A DNA stretch of 64,000 nt from Beroe forskalii (taxonomy: Eukaryota > Ctenophora > Nuda > Beroida > Beroidae). Shown in pieces: positions 60,767 through 64,000 of the stretch (its first letter is position 1; each line of letters begins with the position of its first letter). The notes beneath the pieces were generated by a model. The model was not told where the DNA came from, did no database searches, and saw only the letters and a list, made by a program, of their open reading frames with translations. Made by a program: the position numbers and the translations under genes. Where the stretch lies: assembly GCA_011033025.1 (NCBI GenBank), contig WFMF01000129.1, positions 124,001 to 188,000 of the forward strand. The letters run 5' to 3'.

Positions 60767-63700
60767 GTAAGCTGGGCAGGGAGGGGGCTGCTTAACCTAG
60801 CTCACCGTCGCATCAGCAAATGGTAACTGGGCAGGGACACCTACCTCACTGTCGCATCAGCAAATGGTAACTGGGCAGGGACACCTACCTCACAGTCGCA
60901 TCAGCAAATGGTAACTGGGCAGGGAGGGGGCTGCTTAACCTACCTCACTGTCGCATCAGCAAATGGTAACTGGGCAGGGAGGGGGCTGCTTAACCTACCT
61001 CACTGTCGCATCAGCAAATGGTAACTGTGCAGGGAGGGGCTGCTTAACCTACCTCACTGTCGCATCAGCAAATGGTAACTGGTAACATATGGGCAGGGAG
61101 GGGGCTGCTTAACCTACCTCACTGTCGCATCAGCAAATGGTAACTGGGCAGGGAGGGGCTGCTTAACCTACCTCACTGTCGCATCAGCAAATGGTAACTG
61201 GGCAGGGAGGGGGCTGCTTAACCTACCTCACTGTCGCATCAGCAAATGGTAACTGGGCAGGGAGGGGCTGCTTAACCTACCTCACTGTCGCATCAGCAAA
61301 TGGTAACTGGGCAGGGAGGGGCTGCTTAACCTACCTCACTGTCGCATCAGCAAATGGTAACTGGGCAGGGAGGGGGCTGCTTAACCTACCTCACTGTCGC
61401 ATCAGCAAATGGTAACTGGGCAGGGAGGGGGCTGCTTAACCTACCTCACTGTCGCATCAGCAAATGGTAACTGGGCAGGGAGGGGCTGCTTAACCTACCT
61501 CACTGTCGCATCAGCAAATGGTAACTGGGCAGGGAGGGGGCTGCTTAACCTACCTCACTGTCGCATCAGCAAATGGTAACTGGGCAGGGAGGGGGCTGCT
61601 TAACCTACCTCACTGTCGCATCAGCAAATGGTAACTGGGCAGGGAGGGGCTGCTTAACCTACCTCACTGTCGCATCAGCAAATGGTAACTGGGCAGGAGG
61701 GGCTGCTTAACCTACCTCACTGTCGCATCAGCAAATGGTAACTGGGCAGGAGGGGGCTGCTTAACCTACCTCACTGTCGCATCAGCAAATGGTAACTGGG
61801 CAGGGAGGGGCTGCTTAACCTACCTCACTGTCGCATCAGCAAATGGTAACTGGGCAGGGAGGGGGCTGCTTAACCTACCTCACTGTCGCATCAGCAAATG
61901 GTAACTGGGCAGGGAGGGGCTGCTTAACCTACCTCACTGTCGCATCAGCAAATGGTAACTGGGCAGGGAGGCTGCTTAACCTACCTCACTGTCGCATCAG
62001 CAAATGGTAACTGGGCAGGAGGTACAACCTACCTCACTGTCGCATCAGCAAATGGTAACTGGGCAGGGAGGGGCTGCTTAACCTACCTCACTGTCGCATC
62101 AGCAAATGGTAACTGGGCAGGGAGGGGCTGCTTAACCTACCTCACTGTCGCATCAGCAAATGGTAACTGTAACTGGGCAGGGAGGGGGCTGTTAACCTAC
62201 CTCACTGTCGCATCAGCAAATGGTAACTGGGCAGGGAGGGGGCTGCTTAACCTACCTCACTGTCGCATCAGCAAATGGTAACTGGGCAGGGGGTGCTGCT
62301 TAACCTACCTCACTGTCGCATCAGCAAATGGTAACTGGGCAGGGAGGGGACTGCTTAACCTACCTCACTGTCGCATCAGCAAATGTAGTAACTGGGCAGG
62401 AGGGGCTGCTTAACCTACCTCACTGTCGCATCAGCAAATGGTAACTGGGCAGGAGGGGGCTGCTTAACCTACCTCACTGTCGCATCAGCAAATGGTAACT
62501 GGGCAGGGAGGGGCTGTAACCTACCTCACTGTCGCATCAGCAAATGGTAACTGGGCGGGGAGGGGGCTGCTTAACCTACCTCACTGTCGCATCAGCAAAT
62601 GGTAACTGGGCAGGGAGGGGGCTGCTTAACCTACCTCACTGTCGCATCAGCAAATGGTAACTGGGCAGGGAGGGGGGCTACTTAACCTACCTCACTGTCG
62701 CATCAGCAAATGGTAACTGGGCAGGGAGGGGGCTGCTTAACCTACCTCACTGTCGCATCAGCAAATGGTAACTGGGCAGGAGGGGTACCTTAACCACCTC
62801 ACTGTCGCATCAGCAAATGGTAACTGGGCAGGGAGGGGCTGTAAACTGGGCACTTAACCTACCTCACTGTCGCATCAGCAAATGGTAACTGGGCAGGGAG
62901 GGGCTGCTTAACCTACCTCACTGTCGCATCAGCAAATGGTAACTGGGCAGGGGAGGGGCTGCTTAACTACCTCACTGTCCTCACTGTAACCTACCTCACT
63001 GTCATCAGCAAATGGTAACTGGGCAGGGAGGGGGCTGCTTAACCTACCTCACTGTCGCATCAGCAAATGGTAACTGGGCAGGGAGGAGGCTGCTTAACCT
63101 ACCTCACTGTCGCATCAGCAAATGGTAAATGGGCAGGGGGGCTGCTTAACCTAACTCACTGTTGCATCGGCAAATGGTAACTGGGCAGGGAGGCTGCTTA
63201 ACCTACCTCACTGTCGCATCAGCAAATGGTAACTGGGCAGGGAGGGGGCTGCTTAACACAAATGGTAACTGGGCAGGGAGGGCTGCTTAACCTACCTCAC
63301 TGTCGCATCAGCAAATGGTAACTCGCTTAACCTACCTCACTGTCGCATCAGCAAATGGTAACTGGGCAGGGAGGGGGCTGCTTAACCTACCTCACTGTCG
63401 CATCAGCAAATGGTAACTGGGCAGGGGGGCTGCTTAACCTACCTCACTGTCGCATCAGCAAATGGTAACTGGGCAGGGAGGGGGCTGCTTAACCTACCTC
63501 ACTGTCGCATCAGCAAATGGTAACTGGGCAGGGGAGGGGCTGCTTAACCCTCACTGTCGTCAGCAAATGGTAACTGGGCAGGGAGGGGCTGCTTAACCTA
63601 CCTCACTGTCGCATCAGCAAATGGTAACTGGGCAGGAGGGGCTGCTTAACCTACCTCACTGTCGCACATCAGCAAATGGTAACTCACTGGCAGCAAATGG

Positions 63701-64000
63701 TAACTGGGCAGGGGGGCTGCTTAACCTACCTCACTGTCGCATCAGCAAATGGTAACTGGGCAGGGAGGGGCTGCTTAACCTACCTCACTGTCGCATCAGC
63801 AAATGGTAACTGGGCAGGAGGGGGGACTTTCGGGCTGCTTAACCTACCTCACTGTCGCATCAGCAAATAATGGTAACTGTGGGCACTGGGGAGGGGGCGC
63901 TAACCTACCTCACTGTAACCTCAGCCTCAGGGGCTGTAACCTACCTCATCAGCAAATGGTAACTGGGCAGGGAGGGGCTGCTTAACCTACCTCACTGTCG
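60767..64000. repeat. 54-bp array (about 60 copies) of an Ig exon end with its 5' splice site
   Basis: Unit: acctacctcactgtcgcatc, agcaaatg|gtaactgggcag, ggaggggctgctta. Its first 28 bases are the last bases of the Ig exon (codons TYLTVASAN-G); the rest is the start of the intron. The real donor is gtaagc; nearly all copies have gtaact. Units are 54 or 55 bp by the number of Gs. The third and fourth units still read cagggacacctacc, as in the exon. Degenerate copies cluster at 62780-63330 and at the end. The array runs off the window. Confidence 0.95.

Noticed and set aside
60767-64000. ORFs of repeated NWAGRGCLTYLTVASANG
   Set aside because: The 54-bp unit is 18 codons and lacks stops in this frame. 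Frequent 1-bp length changes break it, and most units follow a splice donor, so they are intronic.

Overview
This is a stretch of a large, intron-rich animal nuclear genome, most likely a non-vertebrate metazoan. Every recognisable gene is split by GT-AG introns. The families are animal ones (NHL repeat, tetraspanin, rhodopsin-like receptor, I-set immunoglobulin domain). The mobile elements are eukaryotic: a CR1/L2-like LINE, a non-autonomous hAT-type element, a Mutator-like element and several fold-back MITEs. I cannot name the species. There is no operon structure, CRISPR array or rRNA. I rebuilt the genes by hand from splice sites and reading-frame phase, so exon borders are predictions.

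Layout. 1-959: a 22-bp minisatellite that runs into the last exon of an NHL-repeat gene (960-1109, +). 1110-4090: intergenic, rich in small palindromic elements. 4091-9270 (+): a GT4-type glycosyltransferase of up to 11 exons, with a 998-bp hAT-type insertion in one intron; its last exon is expanded into a 76-bp tandem array reaching 12539. 14248-23212 (+): a large acidic, proline-rich and coiled-coil scaffold protein with a 1.8-kb Mutator-like element in its main intron. 24166-25441 (+): a proline-rich gene that may be its 3' end. 27487-29126 (+) and 29632-32735 (-): two small unrecognised genes; the second carries a dead LINE in its first intron. 34318-35035: a doubtful two-exon gene around a 30-bp array. 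36226-39722: two related 24-bp palindromic satellites. 40223-41861 (+): a complete tetraspanin. 42746-46770 (-): seven exons of a divergent rhodopsin-like GPCR, converging on the tetraspanin. 46771-56252: no gene seen; MITEs and repeats. 56253-end (+): a secreted or surface protein with an Ig domain, whose exon end is expanded into a 54-bp array running off the window.

The most striking feature is shared by unrelated genes. Several tandem arrays are built from an exon edge plus its splice signal: the 3' splice site of the NHL exon, the 5' splice sites of GPCR exon 4 and of the Ig exon, the 3' splice site of an Ig-gene exon (two in-frame copies of 39 bp), and the terminal coding exon of the glycosyltransferase with its stop codon. 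At the Ig and glycosyltransferase arrays, short matches between exon and flanking sequence suggest how the first duplication arose. This multiplies splice signals tens of times next to real ones. I put it forward as the main observation to follow up.
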